NCBI RefSeq assembly: GCF_000612505.1
Contig: NZ_CP004078.1
Span: 4,577,925 to 4,641,924, forward strand
DNA length: 64,000 nt
From: Paenibacillus sabinae T27
GTDB lineage: Bacteria > Bacillota > Bacilli > Paenibacillales > Paenibacillaceae
Direction: 5' to 3'
A program made the translations under genes and the position numbers. The notes under the pieces are model-generated. The model was not told the origin of the DNA and searched no databases. It saw only the letters and a list, made by a program, of their open reading frames with translations. Below, one piece after another: positions 50,041-58,971 of this stretch. Numbering within the stretch: position 1 is the first letter of the stretch; each line of letters begins with the position of its first letter.

Positions 50041-50974
50041 CTTCGATTACAATCTTCCCCCGCGTCCGGCGGCTCTCGCTTCGTTCATGGGCTTGGCGGG
50101 TGTCCTTAAGCGGCACCACCGTATCGATTACAACCCGCAAGCGTCCTTCGTCGAACAACTGACTGAGCCGTTCCAGATCTGCCGCCGTAATTTGCAGCAG
50201 GCGCACCGGCAGAATACGGACTGCCCGTTCGGCAACTCTGTCCACGGAATATTGGCCATAGGTGACCGGCACCAGGCTTCCGCCCGGCTTTAGCGCATTC
50301 AGCAAGCGGTCCCCCTCCGCTCCCCCAACCGTGTCCAGCACCAAATCGGCGGCTAGCGGCAGCTGTTCGATCGGTGTCACGGTATAATCGATGAACTCAT
50401 CCGCACCTAGTTCCCGAACAAAGCCTTCATTTCTGCCGGAAGCAACGCCGATAACCTTCGCTCCATTCAGCTTGGCAATCTGAACGGCAAAGTGTCCTAT
50501 GCCTCCCGACGCTCCATTGATCAGCACCGTCTGGCCCGGCTTCAGTTGTCCCTGCTCCGTCAGCGCATGCCAGGCCGTGAACGCCGACATGGGCACTGCA
50601 GCAGCTTGTATATGGCTAAGGGGTTCCGGCTTGCGGGCAAGCTGCGACTCGGGCACGGTCACATATTCCGCGCAGCCGGCGCTGTTCGCGGTCATGCCGT
50701 ATACAGCCTCGCCCTCCCGAAAACGTTCCGCCCCCGGTCCAACCGCTGCAACGATCCCCGATACATCCCAGCCGGGGATGTAAGGAAGGGGGAAAGCATC
50801 GCCGGCAAGTCCCGAACGGATTTGCCAGTCCCCTGGATTGATGCCAACCGCGTGGACCTTAACCAGCACCTCGCCCGCGGAGGCCTTCGGACGCTCTACC
50901 CGCTCATACTGCAGCACCTCCGGCCCGCCATGGGCATGATAGCGAATTGCGTTCATCGTTTCTGTTTCAGCCAT
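50021..50974 (-). CDS. NADP-dependent zinc-independent alcohol dehydrogenase / quinone oxidoreductase
   Basis: A 317-residue medium-chain reductase. Typical features are AVGINPGDWQIRSGL, LPYIPGWDVSGIVAAVGPGA, the Rossmann motif INGASGGIGHFAVQIAKL followed by NGAKVIGVASG, and EFIDYTVTPI. No structural zinc cysteines, so it is of the QOR type. Homology should end at GKIVIEV; the last five residues CQQAQ are encoded by the LysM relic on the opposite strand, which suggests the original 3' end was replaced at a recombination junction. It diverges from a TetR gene that probably controls it. Confidence 0.92.
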   Translation of the reverse strand: MAETETMNAIRYHAHGGPEVLQYERVERPKASAGEVLVKVHAVGINPGDWQIRSGLAGDAFPLPYIPGWDVSGIVAAVGPGAERFREGEAVYGMTANSAGCAEYVTVPESQLARKPEPLSHIQAAAVPMSAFTAWHALTEQGQLKPGQTVLINGASGGIGHFAVQIAKLNGAKVIGVASGRNEGFVRELGADEFIDYTVTPIEQLPLAADLVLDTVGGAEGDRLLNALKPGGSLVPVTYGQYSVDRVAERAVRILPVRLLQITAADLERLSQLFDEGRLRVVIDTVVPLKDTRQAHERSESRRTRGKIVIEVCQQAQ

Positions 50975-51129
50975 ACAGCATCCCGTCCTTTCTTTCCGTT
51001 CCGGAAAAATTCAACATTTGTTTGTATAATAGTAAAAAGATAAAGGCCACGATTCAATAAACAATCCTGCCCCTCTTTCGTTTAACCGACAAATGGCCCT
51101 GTTTGTTGAATACAAAAGGAGAGATTTTC

Positions 51130-51717
51130 ATGGAAGCGCGCAATAACAAACCCGACAGACGTATCCAGCGGTCCCGGCGGCAGCTCAAACAAGCGTTTAT
51201 GGAATTGATGAGAGAGAAGGGCTTCTCCGCTATCACGATTCAGGATATTACGGACCGTGCCGATGTTAACCGCGGAACGTTTTACACACATTTTCCCGAT
51301 AAATACGCCTTGCTCGAGACGATGATAAGGGAAAAATTCCAGCGGCTGCTGGAAACCAGTCTTCCCTCAAACGCCGATTGGGATCAGACCCATCTGCGCA
51401 TCCTGATCCAGACTGTTCTGGAGCATTTCAAAGAGATGAACAACCGTTGTTATCCGATTGATACCGTGAATCCGTTGTTTGAACGCACTGTTCAGGAGGA
51501 ATTATATTCGCTGCTGCTTCATTGGCTGAAGCAAAGCCCTGCTGACCCGGCCAATCGGCCGTTCCCCACCGAAACCTTGGCGTTAATGACAAGCTGGGCG
51601 ATATTCGGGGCGGCGGCGGACTGGAGCAAGGGAACAAGCCGGTATACCCCCGAAGAGATGACCGAGCAGGTTATGTCGGTTCTCACTGAAGGTATGAACC
51701 GACAGTTCCGCGGGTAA
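51130..51717 (+). CDS. TetR-family regulator
   Basis: A 195-residue regulator with HTH sequence FSAITIQDITDRADVNRGTF followed by YTHFPDKYALLE. The C-terminal half is of the TetR_C_33-like helical type. Start ATG 51130 follows AAAAGGAGAG. It diverges from the quinone oxidoreductase gene. The 155 nt between them hold a TATAAT box and ATTCAACA with TGTTGAAT about 90 nt apart, a possible pair of half-sites. Confidence 0.9.
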   Translation: MEARNNKPDRRIQRSRRQLKQAFMELMREKGFSAITIQDITDRADVNRGTFYTHFPDKYALLETMIREKFQRLLETSLPSNADWDQTHLRILIQTVLEHFKEMNNRCYPIDTVNPLFERTVQEELYSLLLHWLKQSPADPANRPFPTETLALMTSWAIFGAAADWSKGTSRYTPEEMTEQVMSVLTEGMNRQFRG

Positions 51718-51737
51718 CCATTGGATCGTTCCTCCGC

Positions 51738-53990
51738 CTACCCCTCCGAAATGCCATAGCGCTCGTAGAAGCGGCGGAGCGCGGGCGGCGCCCACCAATT
51801 GGCCCTGCCTGCCAGCTTCATGAACGCGGGCACCAGCACCGAGCGAATCAGGGTGGCGTCGATCAGCACAGCCAGTGTCATACCGACCCCCAGCATTTTT
51901 AGAAACACAACCTCACCTGTCCCATAAGCAGCGAACGTAAAAGCCAAAATCACTGCCGCAGTCGTAACCAGAGACCCGCTCTTCTGAAGTCCCCGAGCCA
52001 CGGATTCCTCCAGATCGCCGGTTCGGTCGTATTCCTCTTTAATCCGGGACAGGATGAACACCTCATAGTCCATGGACAGGCCATACGCAATGCAGAACAT
52101 CAGAATCGGAATGCTCGGCTCGATGGAGCCGGCCGGTGTAAAGCCGAGCAACCTGGAGAAATGCCCCTGCTGGAACACCCAGACAAGTGCGCCAAACATT
52201 ATAGTCAGACTGAGAAAATTAAGCAGCGTCGCTTTCAACGGCAGCAGAATGCTCCCTGTCATCAGGAACAGGATGACAAACGTAATGGCGAGGACGAGGA
52301 CAAGCGCAACCGGGATTCTCTCCAGCAGCTTTTCGCGGAAATCGGTCAAATCCCCCGGATATCCCCCTACCATGACCTCAAACGGCGCCGCCATTGCCCG
52401 GATTTCCCTTACCAGACCGGGAGCATCGGCGCTGATGGCTGATCCGTAAGGAATGACCGTTAGAAAGGTGCCTCCATCCGCTCCGGCAAACCGGGCGTGG
52501 GCCGCATTGGCAGGCGTAATCAAGCGCCCCTCGGCGTAGGAACCGGCCAGAGAATCCACCTGAATAATACCAGAGACCTTCGATAACCGCTCCGCATAAG
52601 CCGATATGTCCGCCATTACGGCTGACGGGTCCTTGACTTCGGAGGCGACAACCTGGATTGCATCCGTCTCCTCGGCAGGAAAACCGGCCATCTTCTGGTC
52701 TTCGACTATTCGGCTTGTAGCATTGGCCGGTAGCACACGGTGATCGGGGAGGCCGAACCGCAAATCCAGGACGGGAGAACCGAGCAGCAGCAAAATAAGC
52801 ATCGCTGCGCCTCCGTACAGTACGGGACGGCGCATCACCGCTTTGGCCCATCTATACCACCAGTCCCCCCGGGATCGGGAAGATCCGGGGCTGGCCGTAG
52901 ATGTTCCCGTTTGGGAACGACGGGCAAGCCGGGGACCAAGTACGGCGAAGAACGCGGGCAGGATGAGCACCGAACCGATAATGCCCGACAGCACCACCAT
53001 TACGCCGGTATAAGCGAAAGACTGGAGGAATGGGAAGGGAAAGACAAACAGCACCGAACAGGAAGCAGCGACCGTAATCCCGCTGAAAATAACGGTTCGT
53101 CCGGCCGTCTCCACCGCAATCACGGCTGAAGCATGGGCATCCTTCCCCGACGCGAGCTCTTCCCTGAACCTGAAGATCATAAACAGCGAATAATCAATGC
53201 CAAGACCAAGCCCCATGACCAAGGTCAGATTGAGCGCAAAAGTCGATACCTCTGTGAACGGAACAACGGCGGCCAATCCGGCCAGTGTGCCGACCATCGC
53301 GAACAATCCCACGCCGATGGTCAGAGCCGTCGCCCTGAAGCGCCGGTATACCAGCAGCAGCAGGACAAATACCCCAGGCAGTATGATCATCTCCGCCCGG
53401 GCAAAATCCTGACGGGCGAGCCCCGCTGCCTGCCGGAATATTTCGTCCTGCCCGCCCACCTCGACCTTGAGAAGCTCAGTCTCCCGGGTGAATTTTGGGG
53501 ATAAGCTAGCCAATGCCGTCCTCGCTTCCGTTACCGTGCCTTTCAAATGCGCCAAAATAAGCGCTTGTGTTCCATCCTTGCTTCGCAGCGTCTGCGTTCC
53601 GCCGCGGGACCAGTACGAGGCCGCTTGCTGAACGGCTTCTTCTCCTGCTAATTCGTCGGTAAGCGCAAGTCCCGCTTCCCGAATGTCCGGGCTGTCGATC
53701 GTGCCATGCTTTGCCGTGACGAGCAGCGCCAGATTCGGACTGCCGGAGCCGAACCGCTGCTCAAGCGCCTTACCCGCCTGATACGATTCGGAGCCCGGCA
53801 CTTCCCATCTGCTGAGGGAGAGCTTGCCAACGGTTCCGGCGCCGATAACAGCAGAAGCGACAAACACGATAACGCCCAAAATAATGACCGGCCACCTGGC
53901 CTTTACAATAAAATGTCCGAGCGACCGCAGCACCGTATTTCGGGATAATGCCAAAGTTTCCTTGCGGTATCCATGTGGCCTGTCCATCAT
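51738..53990 (-). CDS. MMPL/RND-family transporter
   Basis: A 750-residue export protein with two repeats, each a large extracytoplasmic domain and about six helices. Functional blocks are LVMGLGLGIDYSLFMIFRFR with its Gly-x-x-x-Asp-Tyr and MFCIAYGLSMDYEVFILSRIKEEY, the conserved Asp-Tyr pairs used for proton coupling. Such pumps export lipids, siderophores or drugs. A TetR gene lies upstream on the same strand with matching operators at both genes. The cargo is unknown. Confidence 0.93.
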   Translation of the reverse strand: MMDRPHGYRKETLALSRNTVLRSLGHFIVKARWPVIILGVIVFVASAVIGAGTVGKLSLSRWEVPGSESYQAGKALEQRFGSGSPNLALLVTAKHGTIDSPDIREAGLALTDELAGEEAVQQAASYWSRGGTQTLRSKDGTQALILAHLKGTVTEARTALASLSPKFTRETELLKVEVGGQDEIFRQAAGLARQDFARAEMIILPGVFVLLLLVYRRFRATALTIGVGLFAMVGTLAGLAAVVPFTEVSTFALNLTLVMGLGLGIDYSLFMIFRFREELASGKDAHASAVIAVETAGRTVIFSGITVAASCSVLFVFPFPFLQSFAYTGVMVVLSGIIGSVLILPAFFAVLGPRLARRSQTGTSTASPGSSRSRGDWWYRWAKAVMRRPVLYGGAAMLILLLLGSPVLDLRFGLPDHRVLPANATSRIVEDQKMAGFPAEETDAIQVVASEVKDPSAVMADISAYAERLSKVSGIIQVDSLAGSYAEGRLITPANAAHARFAGADGGTFLTVIPYGSAISADAPGLVREIRAMAAPFEVMVGGYPGDLTDFREKLLERIPVALVLVLAITFVILFLMTGSILLPLKATLLNFLSLTIMFGALVWVFQQGHFSRLLGFTPAGSIEPSIPILMFCIAYGLSMDYEVFILSRIKEEYDRTGDLEESVARGLQKSGSLVTTAAVILAFTFAAYGTGEVVFLKMLGVGMTLAVLIDATLIRSVLVPAFMKLAGRANWWAPPALRRFYERYGISEG

Positions 53991-54007
53991 TCATCTCCTC
54001 CAGAAAT

Positions 54008-54027
54008 TTGTTTGATCAATCAAACAA
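54008..54027. promoter_or_regulatory. TetR operator before the MMPL gene
   Basis: TTGTTTGATCAATCAAACAA has 9-bp perfect arms around CA. It lies 18 nt before the MMPL start and matches the site at 54677. Confidence 0.8.
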
Positions 54028-54060
54028 TAACCTTTAAAAAAAATTGCCGCCCGTTCATCT

Positions 54061-54645
54061 CTATTTTTGAACACTGCTAACATAAGCGGCAATCATAGCG
54101 GCTAGGGTATCATATGCGCCGTCGTAATCGAAACCTTCGTCGCACAGCCGCTGCAAAGCAAGGCCATCGAAGACAGACAGCAGGATCGGGGCCAGCGCGC
54201 GGGAATGCTCTTCCGGGAGCTTGCCAATGGACTCGATCAGCTCGGCCAGGTGCCCGCGTTTGCTTGCAAGGGTATCTTTGATGCTGCCGGATACCGCTTC
54301 GTTCCTCAATCCCAGGGCGAACAATTCATAACGAAGCTTGATCCATGAAGGGTTCTCCTCGGCTCTAGATTTCGGGACGCTCAGTACCGATTTGATTTTC
54401 TCCTCGTCCAGCGGACTGTCGCTGTGGCTTCGCACGAACGGCAGCGATTCGCAATATCTCTCCGATTCGCGGCGGAATACTTCGGCGAACAGCAAATCCT
54501 TGCTGGAAAAATAGTAACCGATCAGCCCCTGCGCCACTCCTGCAACGCGGGCGATTTCTTTCGTGGAGGCTTCATCGTAGCCTTTTTCCGCCAACACCTG
54601 GTAGGCTGCGTCGATAATTCTCTGCTGTTTATCCGGCTCGGTCAT
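54061..54645 (-). CDS. TetR-family repressor of the MMPL gene
   Basis: A 194-residue regulator. HTH region: YDEASTKEIARVAGVAQGLIGYYFSSKDLLFAEV. It lies directly upstream of the MMPL gene on the same strand with an operator on each side of itself, a common arrangement for an autoregulated efflux repressor. The ligand is unknown. Confidence 0.92.
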   Translation of the reverse strand: MTEPDKQQRIIDAAYQVLAEKGYDEASTKEIARVAGVAQGLIGYYFSSKDLLFAEVFRRESERYCESLPFVRSHSDSPLDEEKIKSVLSVPKSRAEENPSWIKLRYELFALGLRNEAVSGSIKDTLASKRGHLAELIESIGKLPEEHSRALAPILLSVFDGLALQRLCDEGFDYDGAYDTLAAMIAAYVSSVQK

Positions 54646-54676
54646 CTTAACCTCCTCATGCGGTCATTGCATCATC

Positions 54677-54694
54677 TGTTTGATTGATCAAACA
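54677..54694. promoter_or_regulatory. TetR operator before the tetR gene
   Basis: TGTTTGATTGATCAAACA shares its arms with the operator at 54008-54027, with TG instead of CA in the centre. Confidence 0.8.
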
Positions 54695-54809
54695 AATAAT
54701 AGCATAAATCACCCGCTTTGACAAAATAACACGAGGAGGCGGCGGCTTCTGCATCATTCATCCGCTGAATACACTGGGTAACAAGAGGTTTAAGGAGGAG
54801 GTCGTCCCC

Positions 54810-56627
54810 GTGCAGACGTTCTATACCGTTAGACCCGGCGAATCTGTGTCGGCAATCGCCAAGAGGTGGGAAATCCCTGTCGCTGCGCTTATCGCAGCAA
54901 ACAATCTTCCGTCTCCCGATTTCATCACCCCCGGTCAGCAGCTGTCGGTTCCGTCCGGTGTGACAACCGTTCAGGTGAAACCCGGAGACTCCGTTTACTC
55001 CCTTTCCCTATCATACGGCGTGCCTATGGCTGCTATTATCGAAGCCAACCGGCTGAGTCCGCCATACACAATCTATATCGATCAAATACTCATCATCCCG
55101 CCGGGTGTCCCCTATTATGTGGTGCAACCCGGGGATTCCTTATATGGACTTGCCGGCAGATACAACGTCACGACTGGCGGCATCCGAAGACCGGATCTGA
55201 TCCGCCAAGCGAACCGGCTGCCTTCCGACTTGATCATCGCGGGCATGCACCTAATCATTCCTTACGCTCCTCCGGGCGGAGCCGGAAGGCTGGCCTTTGT
55301 TTCGAACGCTGGCGGCGCCTACGATCTCTGGCTGTACGATCCGCGGAGCGGCCGAACGACAGCGGTTGGAGGTCAGCAGGCGGATGCCCATTCCGTGCCC
55401 TATTGGTCGCCGGACAATCGCCGGATTGCTTTTATCGGGAAGCAAGGGGTTCTCTTCATCCTCGACGTGCTGCAGGGAACCTTGACGCAGATCGATCAGC
55501 TCGAGCCCTATACCACCCTCTCCTGGTCCCCGGACAGCGCGCAGATCGCCTACACGAAGCAGAACCGGATCGTGCTTTATGAGCTGGCTGCCTTCTTCGG
55601 CCGAACGCTGCCCGTAACCGGCGCCAAGCATGTGCAGTGGTTTCCCTCCGGCGATAAGCTGTTATTTGCGGCCCCGGATAACACCGGAACAGATCAGCTT
55701 TATGAGATTCGCGTCAACGGTACCGGCCAGCGACAAATTACGAATGATACGTTCAGCCCCAAGAACGAGGTCGAGCTCTCGCCAAGCGGCTCCCATGCCC
55801 TTTTCACCTCTCCCGGCGCAAGCATTTCCATTATTTACGTGGCAGAAATCAATACAGGGAACCTATCCGAACTGACGGGCGGGCCGCTAGCGAAAAATTA
55901 TTATCCGGCCTGGGCTCCAAATAGCGCCGCTATCGCGTACAGCGCAACTGATTTTGCCGAACGTAAAGGCTACTTCTCCACTATCCGAACCGAACGTCCG
56001 CAAGGCAGAGGCCAGCAAATCCCGGCCGTCTCCGATTGCTTTGCTACTCCCGTCACCTGGTCCCCGGACAGCGAAGCCATCGCCTACTTGTCCGGCTGCG
56101 AAGGATCGGGTCTCTCCAGCGAGATTTGGATCGTCGATATCCGCCATCCCGCACCGATCCGTGTTGTTTCGGGAACAGGTGCCATCACCTCCGTACAATG
56201 GTCCTCCGCAGCCGTTCCGGCGGATAACTACGCTCAGTTCCGCAGCGATGTGTACCGCGTCAGCTTCCCCTACCCTGCCGCGTGGCGAGCGGTAAGCGAG
56301 ACCCGGTACGAGGGCGCGGACGGTTTCTTCCAGATCTCCGCTCTGGCCAGCGATTTATCCTTCGACGAGCTGTGCCGTTCCGAAGCGTATCATCCGCTAA
56401 TGCCGTACGGCTCTTCGCCGCGAATTGTCCCGGGACGCGTGCAGGGTCAGGAAGCCTGCTACATCTTCCCATCCCAGGATCAAGCGCCTGAATTGCGGCA
56501 ACAATCGGCGTTCATCGCCGTATACCCGCAGCCTGTTGTCATTAACGGCAGCACGTATCCATACTTCATCCTCTGGGCGGACCAAGCTCATCTTCAAGCG
56601 ATGGTGAACGGATTACGATTTCTTTGA
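54810..56627 (+). CDS. LysM-repeat protein with TolB/WD40-like beta-propeller
   Basis: A 605-residue protein. Three LysM modules occupy about 2-155 (YTVRPGESVSAIAKRWEIP, VQVKPGDSVYSLSLSYGVP, YVVQPGDSLYGLAGRYNV). From about 160 to 470 come propeller blades with repeated SWSPDSAQIAYT-like motifs (PYWSPDNRRIAFIG, TWSPDSEAIAYLSG). The C-terminal 130 residues are unassigned. No signal peptide is seen, so it may bind spore or cell-wall peptidoglycan after lysis or be packed in the spore coat. The start is GTG 54810 after AAGGAGGAGG. A broken copy of its LysM part lies at 49924. Confidence 0.9.
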   Translation: MQTFYTVRPGESVSAIAKRWEIPVAALIAANNLPSPDFITPGQQLSVPSGVTTVQVKPGDSVYSLSLSYGVPMAAIIEANRLSPPYTIYIDQILIIPPGVPYYVVQPGDSLYGLAGRYNVTTGGIRRPDLIRQANRLPSDLIIAGMHLIIPYAPPGGAGRLAFVSNAGGAYDLWLYDPRSGRTTAVGGQQADAHSVPYWSPDNRRIAFIGKQGVLFILDVLQGTLTQIDQLEPYTTLSWSPDSAQIAYTKQNRIVLYELAAFFGRTLPVTGAKHVQWFPSGDKLLFAAPDNTGTDQLYEIRVNGTGQRQITNDTFSPKNEVELSPSGSHALFTSPGASISIIYVAEINTGNLSELTGGPLAKNYYPAWAPNSAAIAYSATDFAERKGYFSTIRTERPQGRGQQIPAVSDCFATPVTWSPDSEAIAYLSGCEGSGLSSEIWIVDIRHPAPIRVVSGTGAITSVQWSSAAVPADNYAQFRSDVYRVSFPYPAAWRAVSETRYEGADGFFQISALASDLSFDELCRSEAYHPLMPYGSSPRIVPGRVQGQEACYIFPSQDQAPELRQQSAFIAVYPQPVVINGSTYPYFILWADQAHLQAMVNGLRFL

Positions 56628-56652
56628 CAGTAAGATTGATTCAAAGACTAGA

Positions 56653-56680
56653 AGAGCCAACCCGATTGAAGGGTTGGCTC
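56653..56680 (+). terminator. Terminator after the LysM/propeller gene
   Basis: GAGCCAACCC and GGGTTGGCTC form a 10-bp stem. The T-run that follows is delayed (TAATTTT). Confidence 0.6.
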
Positions 56681-56700
56681 AGAGAGATAATTTTAAGTTT

Positions 56701-56742
56701 AGCAGTTGTCCCGATCCAGACAACTTCATCGGGACTGCTATT
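56701..56742. terminator. Terminator between convergent genes
   Basis: AGCAGTTGTCCCGAT and ATCGGGACTGCT pair with a two-base bulge. It serves the MORN-repeat gene ending at 56748 and backs up the preceding stem. Confidence 0.6.
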
Positions 56743-56747
56743 ATTGT

Positions 56748-58634
56748 TTAATTCTTTAAAGGTTCACCCCATTCGTCAAATCCGCCTTGATACAGCATAT
56801 TCCCCTCGGGATCATAGAGGGTGCCGTTGATAAACCGGTCGTCCGCAAAATCCCCCTCAATTTTAACCTCATCATTGGCGTAATACCAGATTGCCTTTCC
56901 TTCTCGACCTCCCTGGCTTATTTCTACGACGAGATATTCACCAGTACTTCGATTCAGAACCACCTCTAGCCCCTCCCAATGCAAGCCCGATTCGTTGTAA
57001 GAACCTTTATACCGAAGTCCTCCGCCGGGATAATATTCGATGCCCTCCACCTGCTTGCCATTTCTCATCGTTCCTTCGAAGTACAGTTCGTCAGCGAAAA
57101 GATAGTACATTTTCCCTTCGCCATCCATTTTATCGTTCTTCCATTCCCCTTCATAGAAAACACGTCCGTTTTCGTTGTATTGCGTTCCATACCCCTCACG
57201 GATACCGTCTACCAGCCCGCCATGATACCGCATGCTGCCGTCTTCGTTATACAGGGTATCCTTTGTATCTTTCAGGCTGATGTACACCGTCTGCTTTGCT
57301 CTATTCCAGCTAATTTTACGGTCAGCCGCTTCACCAATAAGCCTAAGAGGGACATAGGTTGTACCGCCCCGAGTAACCGGCGCAGAATCGGTTTTGATAA
57401 CTTTTCCATTAACAACCATTTCTTTCTTGTCAATAGTCAGTTTAATTACCAGGCTTCCCTTGGTGCCCGTGATCTGGCGCGTTTTGTTATCCCATTTAAT
57501 GCCGAACCCCATCCGCTCGAACAGGGAACGAAACTCGACATAGGTGCTATTGTTAAGCGAAATCGGGGCCGTACGCAGGGGAACCTCTACCCCATCCATA
57601 ACGACATGAATCGGTTCTGCATTCCGGTCTGCACGGGTACTCGGAGGAATGATGGTTCTTTTGACGATAAAACCGCCTTTATTTAAATAAATCAGCGTAT
57701 CGCCGGAGAGTCCGAGTACATGATTGTATGTCGCTTCCAGCGGTATCGAAAAAGACTCCTTATGCAAAAGGTCTACACCTGTTACCTTTGCTTGATCTCC
57801 CTCTCCTTTTTCAACCCAAATGCCATAGGACAACCCTGTGAATACTTTTGACAATTTGTAAGGAGAATCTTTTTGCAGCACGATTCCCTTCTCAGACGGA
57901 GTGGTTGCGTTCAGCTCAACATAACCCTGATTTTCCCTAAGCTTGGTCTTAAGCACAATGTATTTGCCATTGAACGAATAATCATGCGGAAAGCTGGCTC
58001 CGTAAAAATGATCTTCACTCTTTGAACCCAAATCATAGGCTCTAATTTCATCGGATCGGTACAGATAGATAAGCCGGCCCTTACCCAGCTGAGGATTACT
58101 CCCTTCCTCGATCTCCTCCGACTCACCGCTTGCCAAATTAAGAACTTGGACTTTGTAATGATCAACCCATGCCAGATAATTGCCATTTCCAACGGGCTCC
58201 GTTAGCGAGGATGACCCGCCGTCAACCAGTTTCTTTTTTTCCTTACTTTTCAAATTGTATCCCCATATATCACTTCCATGGAGTTCATTACTCTGAATCC
58301 AAAGAACCATTGGGCCTTGAATGGTATCCGCTAGAACCGGGTTATATTTGTGGGTCTTATCGGTAGTCAATCTTTCCGTCTTTCCGTTATCCAAATTTAA
58401 AACATAAATCGAATCATAGTGATCTTGAATTATAGTCCAGGTTAAGTAGCGGCCAGCGATATCAGCATCCTTGAGATCTTGAAAATCAACCGGTCCGACT
58501 TTGAACTTCGTCACCTCGTCTTTCCATGTGTAGTTCTGCCCTGCTGCTGCGCTCGCAGCCATCCCCCTTGTTTCCATTTCGGTTAATGCAACGAGCATCC
58601 AGACCACAAGCACACTCCAAAAGATTCGTCTCAT
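56748..58634 (-). CDS. Secreted protein with propeller, copper-amine-oxidase stalk and MORN repeats
   Basis: A 628-residue exported protein from ATG 58634. Residues 1-26 form a signal peptide (MRRIFWSVLVVWMLVALTEM). About 45-320 show TolB-like blades (YLTWTIIQDHYDSIYVLNLD, YLAWVDHYKVQVLNLASGES). About 340-460 are a CuAO-N stalk domain (NNSTYVEFRSLFERMGFGIKW and GGTTYVPLRLIGEAADRKISW). About 480-628 are MORN-type repeats (YEGEWKNDKMDGEGKMYY, YKGSYNESGLHWEGLEV). An earlier ATG at 58676 overlaps the riboswitch terminator and is rejected. A c-di-GMP riboswitch precedes the gene, which fits a matrix or adhesion role. Confidence 0.88.
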   Translation of the reverse strand: MRRIFWSVLVVWMLVALTEMETRGMAASAAAGQNYTWKDEVTKFKVGPVDFQDLKDADIAGRYLTWTIIQDHYDSIYVLNLDNGKTERLTTDKTHKYNPVLADTIQGPMVLWIQSNELHGSDIWGYNLKSKEKKKLVDGGSSSLTEPVGNGNYLAWVDHYKVQVLNLASGESEEIEEGSNPQLGKGRLIYLYRSDEIRAYDLGSKSEDHFYGASFPHDYSFNGKYIVLKTKLRENQGYVELNATTPSEKGIVLQKDSPYKLSKVFTGLSYGIWVEKGEGDQAKVTGVDLLHKESFSIPLEATYNHVLGLSGDTLIYLNKGGFIVKRTIIPPSTRADRNAEPIHVVMDGVEVPLRTAPISLNNSTYVEFRSLFERMGFGIKWDNKTRQITGTKGSLVIKLTIDKKEMVVNGKVIKTDSAPVTRGGTTYVPLRLIGEAADRKISWNRAKQTVYISLKDTKDTLYNEDGSMRYHGGLVDGIREGYGTQYNENGRVFYEGEWKNDKMDGEGKMYYLFADELYFEGTMRNGKQVEGIEYYPGGGLRYKGSYNESGLHWEGLEVVLNRSTGEYLVVEISQGGREGKAIWYYANDEVKIEGDFADDRFINGTLYDPEGNMLYQGGFDEWGEPLKN

Positions 58635-58673
58635 TTTCGTTGAACCATTCCTTTCTTCTGCTGTAAGAACACG

Positions 58674-58776
58674 CAAAAAAACAAGCCTCTGAGCAACCCG
58701 GCTGTCTGGTTATAGCTTACTATAACGGAAGACCCGTGGCTTTGCGCCCCCGCCTTTCGAACGAGTTTGCCTTTGG
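58674..58776 (-). promoter_or_regulatory. Class-I cyclic-di-GMP riboswitch (GEMM) with terminator
   Basis: On the minus strand the aptamer (58776 to 58692) contains the conserved GGCAAACTCGTTCGAAAGGC, then GGGGGCGCAAAGCCACGGGT, an A/T-rich P3 hairpin, and AGCCGGGTTGCT. These are the GEMM-I landmarks: GNRA tetraloop, GCAAAGCC and GCCGGGTT receptor side. Behind it AGCC-(12 nt)-GGCT and seven T make a terminator (58703-58674). The switch lies directly before the secreted stalk/MORN gene. Confidence 0.92.
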
Positions 58777-58971
58777 TCAATCACTTGTTTCGTGATTTCT
58801 TATAGTTCTTTTGCACTTCTTTTTTCAGTATAAATCCAGATTTAAAATTTACCAATTAATATTTTGTTTGTCACTCACTTGAGATACGCACTTTAAAGTA
58901 CGTACTACCTCAGATAGCCGTATAATTGTAAACTTATAGAAATCAGTGCTATGTACAAAGGAGAAGAGAAA

